A stretch of 64,000 bases of DNA, taken from CAYMZZ01 sp046297935 (GTDB taxonomy: Bacteria > Bacteroidota > Bacteroidia > Chitinophagales > Chitinophagaceae). Below are positions 1 through 8,491 of this stretch, one piece after another; positions within the stretch are counted from its first letter, which is position 1; every line of letters begins with the position of its first letter. The notes under the pieces were generated by a model that was not told the DNA's origin, made no database searches, and was given only the letters and a program-made list of their open reading frames with translations. The translations under genes were made by a program, and so were the position numbers. The DNA is taken from contig JBKBHA010000009.1 in assembly GCA_046297935.1 (NCBI GenBank), forward strand, positions 62,001 through 126,000, in the 5' to 3' direction.

Positions 1-186
1 CAAAAGGGTGAAGAATATACCAATCAGCGCTACCACCGGCCATCTGATGAGTTTGATGCTTCCTATTGGAATCTCGATGGTGCTATTGCTGACTTGAAAT
101 TGTTTTTTGAAGTGGGACTGGAAGTGGCGAATGCCAGCGAGAAGCCCGGGTGGAAAGCGGGAAGTGAGTTCAAAGGTGAGAGGTGA
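1..186 (+). CDS. M28 family metallopeptidase, C-terminal end only
   Basis: Open from base 1, so only the last 61 residues are present. They read GEEYTNQRYHRPSDEFD..., followed by WNLDGAIADL and the closing PGWKAGSEFK. This matches the tail of Bacteroidota M28 zinc aminopeptidases, where an HxPSDE segment supplies a late metal-site His and the GSEFK end is common. The enzyme would be a secreted or periplasmic di-zinc exopeptidase. The family ending is followed by only GER and then TGA, and these last codons belong to the GGTGARA tandem repeat. The stop is therefore supplied by the repeat. The catalytic core lies outside the window. Confidence 0.8.
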   Translation, partial: QKGEEYTNQRYHRPSDEFDASYWNLDGAIADLKLFFEVGLEVANASEKPGWKAGSEFKGER

Positions 187-250
187 AAGGTGAAAGGTGA
201 GAGGTGAGAGGTGAGAGGATACGTGAAACGTGAGACGTGAACGTGAGAGG
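172..250. repeat. GGTGARA heptamer tandem repeat (family D)
   Basis: About ten imperfect copies of a 7-bp unit GGTGAGA/GGTGAAA, degenerating into ACGTGAGA at the right end. It overlaps the last codons and stop of the M28 gene and runs directly into the palindromic element at 252-386. The same unit recurs at 37801-37862, 38017-38096 (complement), 42836-42881, 55433-55516 and 55677-55767 (complement). Confidence 0.9.
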
Positions 251-251
251 T

Positions 252-386
252 CATCTGCGTCATCTGCGTATAGATCTGCGAAATCCGCGGGAACAGAACT
301 GTTGCTACAGACGGCAAGATTTCTACAGCGTCGGGTTTTCTGTTCCCGCGGATTTCGCAGATTTGGGCGCAGATTTACACAGATAT
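252..386. repeat. Family A palindromic element (ATCTGCG...GGGAACAGAA)
   Basis: A 25-bp perfect inverted repeat with arms at 274-298 and 338-362 and a 39-nt loop. The arms hold two ATCTGCG/ATCCGCG units next to the core GGGAACAGAA. Outside the arms further ATCTGCG/CGCAGAT units continue as imperfect pairing. Related copies occur at 36465-36598, 37870-37990, 54887-55018, 55540-55660, 56674-56788, 60454-60600, 60729-60910, 62196-62466 and 63366-63470. The RNA would form a long hairpin from either strand. No coding capacity is seen. It fills the gap between the M28 gene and the gene at 459. Confidence 0.9.
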
Positions 387-458
387 AGATACTGAGAAAG
401 CAGAAGAACTCTAAGATTTGGGTGTTTACAAATCAAATGATTTCATGAAAGCAACGAA

Positions 459-1034
459 ATGGAACCGGCCAGCTATATAATGGTTGTTTCGACATCAAAT
501 GCGGATGTATCGCTACACCTGGCAATTAGAAATACTGCTGGAACCGGTCGTGTACATTATGGTCGAAATAGCGAGCACGGCAGCACTGAACTTTGGATCA
601 TTCCCAGGAGCAGGAAAACAAAAGAGGAGCTAATTGAAAAAATACGGGTAATGGCCTCAGTGAATAAACTGACGGTAGTTGCTTTATCAAGGCCCGTAAC
701 CGCAGGCGAATTGTTGGAAGTGCGCGAGCTGTTCGGCAGCCAGCTGGGCTGGAACAGCAGCCAGGTAAGCGATGAAGAGCTGTCGCTATTTCTAAATACT
801 CGGCTGCAGGGCAAATACAGCTACATGTTTGACCTGAAAATGGAACAGGGCAGTTCAAGCGAAAAACTCCGCATCATTAAAGCTGAGGACCATCCAGATT
901 ATTCACCACACTGGCGTGTTCACGAGGGTGTGGAAGAAGAAATTTTAGAACGGGAGCTCACCATGGAAGATTTAGAGATCGAGAATGTACGTATAGCGGT
1001 GTCGGAAGACGAGCCTCCGGGACCTATGCATTAG
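459..1034 (+). CDS. Hypothetical protein, 191 aa
   Basis: I do not recognise this protein. It is soluble, with no signal peptide or membrane segment. The middle is basic and mixed (RSRKTKEELIEKIRVMA). The C-terminus is very acidic, with many Glu in residues 155-188. An internal ATG at 480 (MVVSTSN) is an alternative start. Codon use looks like that of the neighbours, and the reading frame is open for 576 bp, which supports a real gene. However, antisense frames are also open here and no homology was recognised. It stands alone between a repeat block and the receptor gene at 1219. Confidence 0.5.
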   Translation: MEPASYIMVVSTSNADVSLHLAIRNTAGTGRVHYGRNSEHGSTELWIIPRSRKTKEELIEKIRVMASVNKLTVVALSRPVTAGELLEVRELFGSQLGWNSSQVSDEELSLFLNTRLQGKYSYMFDLKMEQGSSSEKLRIIKAEDHPDYSPHWRVHEGVEEEILERELTMEDLEIENVRIAVSEDEPPGPMH

Positions 1035-1218
1035 TTCGTATCAGTCGATTTCACCCAGCCAGATTTAAGTACCGAGCTTTTAGCATCTCGTAACCGATTA
1101 GGTTCATGTAATTTTCCGACATTCCTTCACGGCTCCATCAGCAGCATCGGCCTCCCGGCCCCATTTCAAATACGAAGCTGTTCGTTTTGTCGCATTTTTG
1201 AGCTAAACGTATAGCTTC

Positions 1219-3654
1219 ATGAAAAAAGGGTTTTTGTGTGTATTGCTGTGTGCAATCACGATGTTTTGTTTTGCACAGGGGAAAATAGAAATCAAACTGC
1301 AAAATGATCAGGGCCAGCCGATGCCTAATGCGAGCGTAGAGCTGTTGCGGGCGACAGATTCCTCCCTGTTGAAAATCGCGCTGAGCGATGAACAGGGTCT
1401 GGCGCTTTTTGAAGGCATTGCTCCAGGTCGATACCTGCTAAAAGCCACAGCCGTCAACCATGCTACCGCCTATTCGGCTCCATTTGTGTTGGAAAGCAAT
1501 TACCAGGCTCCAATTTTGCAGCTTTCAGCGCTTGCGAAAGAAATGAACGCGGTAACGGTTACAGCAAGAAAGCCCTTTATTCAAAAACTAACCGACCGCA
1601 TTGTTGTAAACGTGGAAAGCAGCATATTGGCAACGGGCAGCTCGGCCTTTGAACTATTGGAAAGAGCGCCGGGTGTCAATATTGACCCCAACGATATCAT
1701 CAGCCTGCGTGGTCGCTCGGGAGTAATCATTATGGTCGATGGTAAACCCACCGCCATGTCGGGACAGGACCTGGCCAATTATCTCCGCAGCCTTCCTTCG
1801 GCGGCCATTGAACGCATCGAAATCATCACCAACCCTTCAGCCAAATATGATGCCGCGGGTAACTCGGGTATTATCGACATCCGCCTGAAAAAAGATCAAC
1901 GCTTTGGAACCAACGGAACTTTTAATACCGGATACGGTCAGGGCGTATATCCTAAAGCAAACGGAGGTACCACCTTCAATTACCGAAACAAATCGCTCAA
2001 TATTTTCGGCAGCTACAATTACGCCTGGCGCATCAATCTGAATCATTTACTGCTCGACAGAAACTTCTATTCAGATGCCGGTGTATTCAATGGACAGGAT
2101 CTGAAAGACAATTTTTCTAAAATGCGCCTGAACTCGCATACGGCGCGACTGGGCGCAGATTATTATTTAGGCAAAAAGACAGTTATTGGTGTTATTGTTA
2201 ATGGAAATTTCAATCGCTTCCGCCGCAGCAACGATAATGAATCGATCGTAATCGACTATCAAAAACAGCCGGTCAATACATTTGAAACAGACGCACGCAA
2301 CAACGACCGTGCCCGCAACTGGGTGGCTAATTTCAATATCAAACATGTTTTTGATAGCACGGGACGTGAGTTAACTACCGATATTGACTATGGCGAATAC
2401 CGCAACAGTTCACTTTCCACCACTTCCACCGAATACTATCGCCTCGACGGCACGCCTCTTCAACCCGACTATATCCTCGACGGAGACCAGTTGGGAAAGC
2501 TAAAACTTTTCACCACAAGAGCCGATTATTCACAGCCATTTTTGAAAAACGGAAAGCTCGAGACCGGATTCAAACTGAGTTTCGTAACAGCAGACAACGA
2601 TGCGAAGTTCTGGGACGTAAGTAGCGGCACACCGGTAAACGATGTAAACAAGACCAACCATTTCTATTACCGGGAAAATAACAATGCCGCCTATATCAAC
2701 CTGCAAAAGCAATGGGGCAAATGGAGCCTCCAGACAGGCCTGCGTGCTGAACAAACCAATGTGTCCACACGCCAGGCTTTTGGCAATATCCGTTGGGATA
2801 GCAGCTATCTCCAGTTTTTCCCCAGCGCATTCCTCAATTACCATCTGGCCGAGGACAAAACACTGGGACTATCCATCAGTCGCCGCATCGACCGGCCGGG
2901 ATATAATCAATTAAATCCATTTCTTTTCCTGATCGACGTAACAACCTACTCAACGGGGCGTCCGGGTTTGCTGCCACAGCTTACCTGGAGTTACGAAGCT
3001 AGCTATACCGTAAAAAGTATCAATATTACACTGGCGTATAGTCATACCCGCAACAACCAGAATATTGCCATTGCGCGTTTCCGCGACGTATTTCCCAATA
3101 TTCCGTCGGACGACAACGTGACAGTACAAATACCGATCAACCTGAGCTCTTCTGACTATGTTGGTATGTCGATATCGGCGCCCATACGCGTGAACAGCTG
3201 GTGGAATATGCTCAACAACGGTAATCTATTCTATGAAAAATTCAATGGCAGCCTGGGCATTACTCAGTTGAATAAAGGCCGACCCGCACTGCAACTGCAG
3301 TCGAACCATACCTTTAGTTTGAAAAAAGGATGGACGCTTGAATTCAATGCTAACCTGAATACAGGTGGACAGTATGGTTTTATGGTATTGGATCCACAAT
3401 GGGCTATTGGTGCGGGTTTTCAGAAAATGCTGATGAAAAATAAAGCGACCATTCGTGCGGGAATCACTGATATATTCTGGACCAATCTGCCTCGTGCTGT
3501 TATTACCTACGACAACTATGTGGAAAAATGGCATGCTTACCGCGAAACAAGGGTAGCAAATATCAGTTTCACTTACCGGTTTGGAAGCAACAAAGTGCAG
3601 CAGGCACGTAGGCGCAGCCTGGGCTCAGACGAAGAAAGAAGAAGGGCTGGCTAA
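1219..3654 (+). CDS. Outer-membrane beta-barrel receptor (CarboxypepD_reg plus OMP_b-brl_3)
   Basis: 811 aa. A Sec signal peptide occupies residues 1-20 (MKKGFLCVLLCAITMFCFAQ). It is followed by a carboxypeptidase regulatory-like domain at about 22-105 (GQPMPNASVELL, GRYLLKATA). A plug-like domain lies at about 115-220 (LLERAPGVNID, SLRGRSGVIIMVDGKP, ERIEIITNPSAKYDAAGNSGIIDI). The remainder is a long beta-barrel rich in alternating aromatic strands (SRRIDRPGYNQLNPF). This is the architecture of the TonB-receptor-like outer membrane beta-barrel family. It would sit in the outer membrane and bind an unknown ligand. No SusD partner is present. The C-terminus is basic rather than an aromatic-ended strand. 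Confidence 0.88.
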   Translation: MKKGFLCVLLCAITMFCFAQGKIEIKLQNDQGQPMPNASVELLRATDSSLLKIALSDEQGLALFEGIAPGRYLLKATAVNHATAYSAPFVLESNYQAPILQLSALAKEMNAVTVTARKPFIQKLTDRIVVNVESSILATGSSAFELLERAPGVNIDPNDIISLRGRSGVIIMVDGKPTAMSGQDLANYLRSLPSAAIERIEIITNPSAKYDAAGNSGIIDIRLKKDQRFGTNGTFNTGYGQGVYPKANGGTTFNYRNKSLNIFGSYNYAWRINLNHLLLDRNFYSDAGVFNGQDLKDNFSKMRLNSHTARLGADYYLGKKTVIGVIVNGNFNRFRRSNDNESIVIDYQKQPVNTFETDARNNDRARNWVANFNIKHVFDSTGRELTTDIDYGEYRNSSLSTTSTEYYRLDGTPLQPDYILDGDQLGKLKLFTTRADYSQPFLKNGKLETGFKLSFVTADNDAKFWDVSSGTPVNDVNKTNHFYYRENNNAAYINLQKQWGKWSLQTGLRAEQTNVSTRQAFGNIRWDSSYLQFFPSAFLNYHLAEDKTLGLSISRRIDRPGYNQLNPFLFLIDVTTYSTGRPGLLPQLTWSYEASYTVKSINITLAYSHTRNNQNIAIARFRDVFPNIPSDDNVTVQIPINLSSSDYVGMSISAPIRVNSWWNMLNNGNLFYEKFNGSLGITQLNKGRPALQLQSNHTFSLKKGWTLEFNANLNTGGQYGFMVLDPQWAIGAGFQKMLMKNKATIRAGITDIFWTNLPRAVITYDNYVEKWHAYRETRVANISFTYRFGSNKVQQARRRSLGSDEERRRAG

Positions 3655-3726
3655 AATCAAACAGTTTAGAAAATATTAAATATATAACCCCGCGCAACCA
3701 TTTTCCTTTCCAGGTTGTTTAGGAAA

Positions 3727-4560
3727 ATGATCAAAACCGGGGTTATGAATTGCACAAGAAACCCAACCAACTGGATTATAGCACTGATTTTGTTTTCGTT
3801 TTGCTCCTGTTCGAAAATGATTCAGTACCATCCCAACGAAATCAGGTTAGACGAGGAGGACCGAAATCTCAATGATAAGAATATTGCCCGCATTGCAGCA
3901 TTGCCTCATCAGGACAGCTTCAAGATTGTCGTAATTGGCGACACGCAACGCTTCTACGACGAGCTCGACGACTTTGTGGCTGAAGTAAATCAACGCGATG
4001 ATATCAGCTTTGTATTAATCAATGGCGACATTACCGATTTCGGCATCAACAGAGAGTTTAAGTGGATCAGCCGATCGTTGCGTCGACTGAACGTGCCGTT
4101 TGTGTCGGTCATTGGTAACCACGACATGCTTGCCAACGGCCGGCAGCTGTTCCGTGAAATGTTTGGCGCTGAGAATTTTCAATTCAGTTACAGCGGATAC
4201 CAGTTCATTTGCCTGAACACTAATGCCCTGGAAGATGGATTTGAAGGCACCATTCCCGATCTGGCATGGTTAGAATCGGCGCTGGACAGCAATCAACACA
4301 GCTCTGAGGCTTTCGTATTTTCACATATACCACCTTTTGACAACGATTTTGATCCCGCGCTTGAATCGGGTTATGTGGACGTGCTATTACAAAGTGGACG
4401 TGTCAGGTATTCCATTCATGCCCACCAACACCGTTACACACTCACACAGCCTTATGGACCCGAGCTCAACCTGCTGGTAGTGGCTGATATGAACAAAAGA
4501 AAGTACGCAGTTTTAAGCATCAACAATGGAATTCAGCATATTGAACAGGTGGAGTATTAG
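3727..4560 (+). CDS. Calcineurin-like metallophosphoesterase lipoprotein
   Basis: About 277 aa. It carries the dinuclear-metal phosphoesterase motifs in order: VVIGDTQR (GD), INGDITDFG (GDxxD), VIGNHD (GNHD), FSHIPPF and HAHQHR, a variant of the usual GHxH. The N-terminus is a hydrophobic segment ending in FSFCSCS, which fits a lipoprotein signal. An extracytoplasmic, membrane-anchored hydrolase of phosphomono- or diesters is likely; the substrate is unknown. A TTG at 3715 and an ATG at 3745 are alternative starts. The stop is followed one base later by the ATG of the next gene, so the two are probably co-transcribed. Confidence 0.85.
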   Translation: MIKTGVMNCTRNPTNWIIALILFSFCSCSKMIQYHPNEIRLDEEDRNLNDKNIARIAALPHQDSFKIVVIGDTQRFYDELDDFVAEVNQRDDISFVLINGDITDFGINREFKWISRSLRRLNVPFVSVIGNHDMLANGRQLFREMFGAENFQFSYSGYQFICLNTNALEDGFEGTIPDLAWLESALDSNQHSSEAFVFSHIPPFDNDFDPALESGYVDVLLQSGRVRYSIHAHQHRYTLTQPYGPELNLLVVADMNKRKYAVLSINNGIQHIEQVEY

Positions 4561-4561
4561 A

Positions 4562-5137
4562 ATGGGGTATTTGCTATTGGCGGTATTGATGAGCAGCCTC
4601 GTATTTGGCCAGCAACAACCGCGCAAATGGTGGCAACCTGATCACCTGAAACTGCAGTACGCCGGGGGTATTGGTTTTATGGCAGCAGGCGTTGGCTTTG
4701 AGAGCAACAATAAGAAATTTGAAACAGATATCTATTACGGCTTTTTGCCTGAATCAATCGGAGGGGAAGACATACATTCGGCCACCCTTAAGTGGAACTG
4801 GTTTCCATTTGGTGAAAAGAAAATACAAAACTGGCAGGTAAAACCGCTATCGGTCGGCCTGCTGATCAACTATAGTTTCGGAAGTCAATACTACAGTTTC
4901 GATCCCAGAAATTACCCGTTCGATTACTATCGCATTCCAACTTCGTTGAACACTGCCATTCTTATTGGAGGTCAGATTGGAAGAAATATCGACCGGAAAA
5001 GATCTTCCCGATCTATATCTGCTTACTACGAAATTGGGAGCTTTGATCGCGAGATGCTGAGTTATCTGGTGAACATGCGTGCACTTTCCCTGACCGATAT
5101 TCTAACATTGGGATTCGGCGTAAAGTATTCGTTTTAG
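4562..5137 (+). CDS. Small secreted outer-membrane-type protein, 191 aa
   Basis: I chose the ATG at 4562 because it gives a clean Sec signal peptide (MGYLLLAVLMSSLVFGQ). An upstream ATG at 4526 would overlap the phosphoesterase gene and bury the signal. The mature part is rich in Gly, Tyr and Trp with alternating strands and ends in VKYSF, a terminal aromatic residue typical of outer-membrane beta-barrels. The function is unknown. It lies one base after the phosphoesterase stop, which suggests a two-gene unit. Confidence 0.75.
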   Translation: MGYLLLAVLMSSLVFGQQQPRKWWQPDHLKLQYAGGIGFMAAGVGFESNNKKFETDIYYGFLPESIGGEDIHSATLKWNWFPFGEKKIQNWQVKPLSVGLLINYSFGSQYYSFDPRNYPFDYYRIPTSLNTAILIGGQIGRNIDRKRSSRSISAYYEIGSFDREMLSYLVNMRALSLTDILTLGFGVKYSF

Positions 5138-5157
5138 TGCTGGACGGATACCGATAT

Positions 5158-5826
5158 TTACTTTCCGATATGAAAGCGGTCAATAAAAGCAGGTAATTCT
5201 TTCAGCGGTTTCAGATCCGCAAGCTCCTCTTTTCGCCGGGGTAGTAAATGAAAATCATAATGGCGCACTTTCATGACACAATCATATTCACCCAGCAAGT
5301 GATCCAGCAAAATCAGGCATTGATAGGCCATTTCCATATAATTATCGGTAGTCAGTCCGGGCAGGTAAATGATAATATCAAGCGAATCCTTTTCAGCTAC
5401 CGGAAAGAAAAATAGTTGGTCCACACCCAGCAAGCGGTCTCCCATTTTCAGCTGAAGTGATGAAATCTCAGAGGATTTCAATCGTTGGCGAAACGCAGTA
5501 AATTTCCAATTGGCCAGCAAAGGTGCTTTTTGCAAAAGTTCCTGCACAACCGGGAAGAGCCGTTCGTCGCCATCGGCTGTAAATGTGATGGATCGATGGT
5601 TGGCAGCGTCAATTTCAATGTGCAGACCACTGTCAACCGCCAACAACTGCGCCTGCAATTCTTCTAACAGGGCCACAGGCTCTTCGGCCAGCCGGTTGAG
5701 TTTGTTTTCGTTCAACTGAAACCAGGTCCAGAATTTTACTACCGGTTCCTGTGCCGATGCTTTGGCCAGGGACAGAAGCAACCCAATAGCAGTCAGCAAT
5801 ATCCGTATGTGGCGACCAGGGTTCAT
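5158..5826 (-). CDS. Hypothetical secreted protein, 222 aa
   Basis: The start at 5826 (MNPGRHIRILLTAIGLLLSL...ASAQ) gives a good Sec signal. An ATG at 5847 lies only seven codons upstream. The mature protein begins with FWTWFQLNENKL, a pattern seen at the start of several uncharacterised Bacteroidota proteins, and contains LEELQAQLLAVDSGLHIEI. No catalytic motif is recognised. It converges with the gene ending at 5137, and a terminator separates it from the upstream GLPGLI gene. Confidence 0.7.
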   Translation of the reverse strand: MNPGRHIRILLTAIGLLLSLAKASAQEPVVKFWTWFQLNENKLNRLAEEPVALLEELQAQLLAVDSGLHIEIDAANHRSITFTADGDERLFPVVQELLQKAPLLANWKFTAFRQRLKSSEISSLQLKMGDRLLGVDQLFFFPVAEKDSLDIIIYLPGLTTDNYMEMAYQCLILLDHLLGEYDCVMKVRHYDFHLLPRRKEELADLKPLKELPAFIDRFHIGK

Positions 5827-5843
5827 GGGATAAAGGTAGGTCA

Positions 5844-5877
5844 GCAAAAAAGAAAACCAGTCTGAGCAGACTGGTTT
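5844..5877 (-). terminator. Intrinsic terminator downstream of the GLPGLI gene
   Basis: Reading the minus strand, an 11-bp perfect stem AAACCAGTCTG / CAGACTGGTTT (5877-5867 and 5864-5854) is followed by TCTTTTTT. It lies 25 bp after the GLPGLI stop and next to the start of the following gene. Transcription of the two minus-strand genes is therefore probably separated. Confidence 0.75.
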
Positions 5878-5901
5878 ATAACAAGATTTTGATAACAGAT
5901 T

Positions 5902-6705
5902 TTATCCTGCACGAAAACGAATATTGCCGTTATTGTTTCGCTGCATTTCTTCAAACATCTTATCTCTCTCTTTATTGAATTGTTCTGTGGTTACTTTCTT
6001 GCCTTTAGAGGGAGGTTTAATGGCGTTCAGATCTGGCTTATCACTTATTTCGAGTGCGGTGTAAACGGTGCGGCCTCCATTGGTTTCCATTTCCAGAATC
6101 AGACCCGGTAGTTGTCCCTGCATTTCAGGACCGGCTGGTACAGGAATGGCCATGGTAAACCAGGCAATGATAGTTGAAGTATCAGCAACCTCTTTTCGTT
6201 CCATTTTGCCGTTTTCCATCTGCATCATCATACGCTTGCCAATTCGTTGCGAAGTAGCTTTTCGGCAGGCAAGGCCCAGGATCGTTTTTGTTTCATCAGT
6301 CAGCTTCCAGGTGCCGCGACGAATGCTGTCGGTGATGATGAATTTTTTATCAAACAGCTCGCGACTTTCCACTTTTTTTGCTTCGGCAAAATCGCAAAAC
6401 ACCAAATCATCGCCACCACCCATGGTGCGAATAACAATGCCTCCATTGCCACCTCCACCTGCTGAGCTGCTGGCATTTTCCTGTATATCTTCCGGCAACT
6501 GCTGCCATACCATTTGACCATTGGCAAAATTCAGTTCAAACTGTACGGACTGTGTTTGCTGAATGGGTGGCGCGTCACCTCCACCATTATTTACACTAAA
6601 TGAAAATTGGGTGCTGCGTTTGTAGATGACTTTGCCTTCCTTTTGCTGTGCTAGTACAGTGCCAGAAAAGCCCAGGACCAAAATGGCGGAGAACAATTGT
6701 TTCAT
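5902..6705 (-). CDS. GLPGLI family protein
   Basis: 267 aa from the ATG at 6705, which gives the signal peptide MKQLFSAILVLGFSGTVLAQ. The family motif appears as QLPGLILEMETNGG in the C-terminal half. It is preceded by LGLACRKAT and AWFTMAIPVPAGPE, the usual spacing for GLPGLI proteins (TIGR01200). The family is exported and of unknown biochemical role; a Gly-rich loop (SSAGGGGNGG) is inserted near residue 85. It is divergent from a histidine kinase/response regulator operon, with probable regulator boxes in between, so it is likely a target of that system. Confidence 0.88.
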   Translation of the reverse strand: MKQLFSAILVLGFSGTVLAQQKEGKVIYKRSTQFSFSVNNGGGDAPPIQQTQSVQFELNFANGQMVWQQLPEDIQENASSSAGGGGNGGIVIRTMGGGDDLVFCDFAEAKKVESRELFDKKFIITDSIRRGTWKLTDETKTILGLACRKATSQRIGKRMMMQMENGKMERKEVADTSTIIAWFTMAIPVPAGPEMQGQLPGLILEMETNGGRTVYTALEISDKPDLNAIKPPSKGKKVTTEQFNKERDKMFEEMQRNNNGNIRFRAG

Positions 6706-6723
6706 GCTTCTTGATATTTGTTC

Positions 6724-6731
6724 CAAAACTA
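6724..6731 (-). promoter_or_regulatory. Candidate -7 element for the GLPGLI gene
   Basis: TAGTTTTG on the minus strand fits the Bacteroidota TAnnTTTG -7 consensus, 18 bp upstream of the GLPGLI start codon. I do not see a clear TTG box at the expected upstream distance. Confidence 0.4.
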
Positions 6732-6751
6732 AAGGCCATCGGCACCGAAGC

Positions 6752-6789
6752 AGGTTAACACACCTTTCATTTAGGTTAATAAAGGTTAA
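6752..6789. promoter_or_regulatory. Three phased AGGTTAA boxes, candidate response-regulator operator
   Basis: AGGTTAA occurs at 6752-6758, 6773-6779 and 6783-6789. Start-to-start distances are 21 and 10 bp, about two turns and one turn of the helix, so the boxes lie on one face. This is the arrangement expected for tandem OmpR/PhoB-type dimers. The site sits between the divergent GLPGLI and kinase promoters. A 15-bp odd palindrome TGGCAGG-G-CCTGCCA follows at 6796-6810. Confidence 0.55.
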
Positions 6790-6818
6790 TAGAGCTGGCA
6801 GGGCCTGCCAATTACAAC

Positions 6819-6826
6819 TACATTTG
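6819..6826 (+). promoter_or_regulatory. Candidate -7 element for the kinase/regulator operon
   Basis: TACATTTG matches TAnnTTTG and lies 24 bp before the kinase ATG at 6851. No TTG is present 17-23 bp upstream. The palindrome at 6796-6810 occupies that space, which would suit an activator-dependent promoter. Confidence 0.45.
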
Positions 6827-6850
6827 TATCGTAAACATTATACGATCCTG

Positions 6851-8491
6851 ATGCGTTGGCTCGCCCTTTTAATGATTACGGTTATTTTAGCGATCACCGG
6901 TTTCCAGATCTACTGGCTGCACGATAATTACCAACGTGCCAGCCGCGATTTGGATAGCAAGACCGGGCTGCTCTTTCGCGAAACCTATCGGCAGGTACAG
7001 GATTCGGCATTGAGGGCACGCCTGCAACTGGCAATTGGCGATACCTCCGGAGGCGGAAAAACATTTTCAGGAGCTGTTCGTCTGGCCAGTGGCACATCAA
7101 GAGCTTTGGGCTTGTTGAGTGAAGAGCTGTCCACCGACAGTATGGCTTCCGCTAGTTCTAACATGACGATTACCCTTGATAAAAAAGAGGGAGAACGCAG
7201 TTTTCTGCGACAAGGCCGAAATCATGAAGCAGAGCTTGATTCTATACCCTCTTCCGCTATTCGCGAAATCAATATATTTTCAAAGCAACCATTACATTCC
7301 GCCGACTCGTTGGCCAGCCGTGTTCGAATGGGCGATGTGAATGTAAAAAGAACTAAACCCCTGCGGCTTCGCGTTTCAGACAGCACTCGTCCGACCATAT
7401 CGCAAATCAATACCATTTATCTGAGCGATGGAAAGGAACATAATATTGTGATTCGTATCGACTCACTCATGTCAGACAGTGTGCAGTTGGCAGAACTGAA
7501 TCGAAAATTTGCAGAAGCGTTGGCACGGGAAAACATAGATGTGCCATTCAGCATCCGGAAAAATGAAATACCGGCTGAAAAATCAATTGAAGAATTCGGT
7601 CCAACTCAAATCCGCTGGCGCGCGGTGCGCGACACTGATCCGTACGAAATGCAACTGGGTAACCGCCTTCCTTACCTGCTGAAACAACTGTCTCTATCGA
7701 TCCTGTTTTCTGTATTCCTGGTTGGCATTACCTGTCTTTCCTTTTTGCTGATGTATCGAAGTCTGCGCCAGCAGCGTAGACTGACTCAATTGAAATCGGA
7801 GCTGGTCAGCAATATTACACACGAACTGAAAACACCTATTGCAACCGTGAGCGTGGCAATAGAAGCCCTGAAAAATTTCAACGCCATTCAGGACCCTCAG
7901 CGCACTCGCGAGTATCTTGATATTTCGCAGCAGGAATTGCACCGGCTGGGTCTGCTCGTCGACAAAGTGTTGAAATTGTCCATGTTTGAAAAGAGGGAAA
8001 TGGAAATACAGCCGCAACTATTCAACCTCGGCGAACTGGTAGACGAGGTAGTGGCTTCGCTTCGCTTGCAATTGGAAAAAAATCAGGCCCGACTCACGGT
8101 CGACAGGCAGGGCGATCTTAATCTGAAAGCTGACAGGGCTCATTTGCAAAGTGTGATCTTTAACCTGATCGACAATGCGCTCAAATATGGTAAAGCTAAC
8201 CCTGCCATACAGATATCGCTTAAAGGTGAAGCAGATGAAATAGTGTTGAGCATTACAGACAACGGTATCGGAATTCCAGAGGCTTACCGCCAAAAAATAT
8301 TTGAAAAATTCTTTCGGGTGCCAGCGGGTGATACCCACAATGCCAAGGGGCATGGGCTTGGCTTGAGTTATGTGGCCCAGGTACTTAAGCAGCACGGTGG
8401 TTCAATATCGGTTGATTCACACGAAGGCTTGGGAAGTACCTTTACCATACGCCTCCCGAGGGAAGCTGCACAAAATGACCGTATAACATGA
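6851..8491 (+). CDS. Sensor histidine kinase
   Basis: 546 aa. The frame is open upstream to 6626, but the ATG at 6851 gives the expected membrane start (MRWLALLMITVILAITG). Order: TM1 about 4-22, an extracytoplasmic sensor region of about 250 residues, TM2 about 280-305 (SILFSVFLVGITCLSFLLMY), HisKA with SNITHELKTP and phospho-acceptor His324, then HATPase_c with N box NLIDNALKYG, G1 DNGIGIP and G2 GHGLGLSYV. The sensor region is not recognisable. The gene overlaps the response regulator by 4 nt (ATGA), indicating translational coupling. It phosphorylates the adjacent regulator, and a divergent GLPGLI gene is a likely target. Confidence 0.93.
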   Translation: MRWLALLMITVILAITGFQIYWLHDNYQRASRDLDSKTGLLFRETYRQVQDSALRARLQLAIGDTSGGGKTFSGAVRLASGTSRALGLLSEELSTDSMASASSNMTITLDKKEGERSFLRQGRNHEAELDSIPSSAIREINIFSKQPLHSADSLASRVRMGDVNVKRTKPLRLRVSDSTRPTISQINTIYLSDGKEHNIVIRIDSLMSDSVQLAELNRKFAEALARENIDVPFSIRKNEIPAEKSIEEFGPTQIRWRAVRDTDPYEMQLGNRLPYLLKQLSLSILFSVFLVGITCLSFLLMYRSLRQQRRLTQLKSELVSNITHELKTPIATVSVAIEALKNFNAIQDPQRTREYLDISQQELHRLGLLVDKVLKLSMFEKREMEIQPQLFNLGELVDEVVASLRLQLEKNQARLTVDRQGDLNLKADRAHLQSVIFNLIDNALKYGKANPAIQISLKGEADEIVLSITDNGIGIPEAYRQKIFEKFFRVPAGDTHNAKGHGLGLSYVAQVLKQHGGSISVDSHEGLGSTFTIRLPREAAQNDRIT

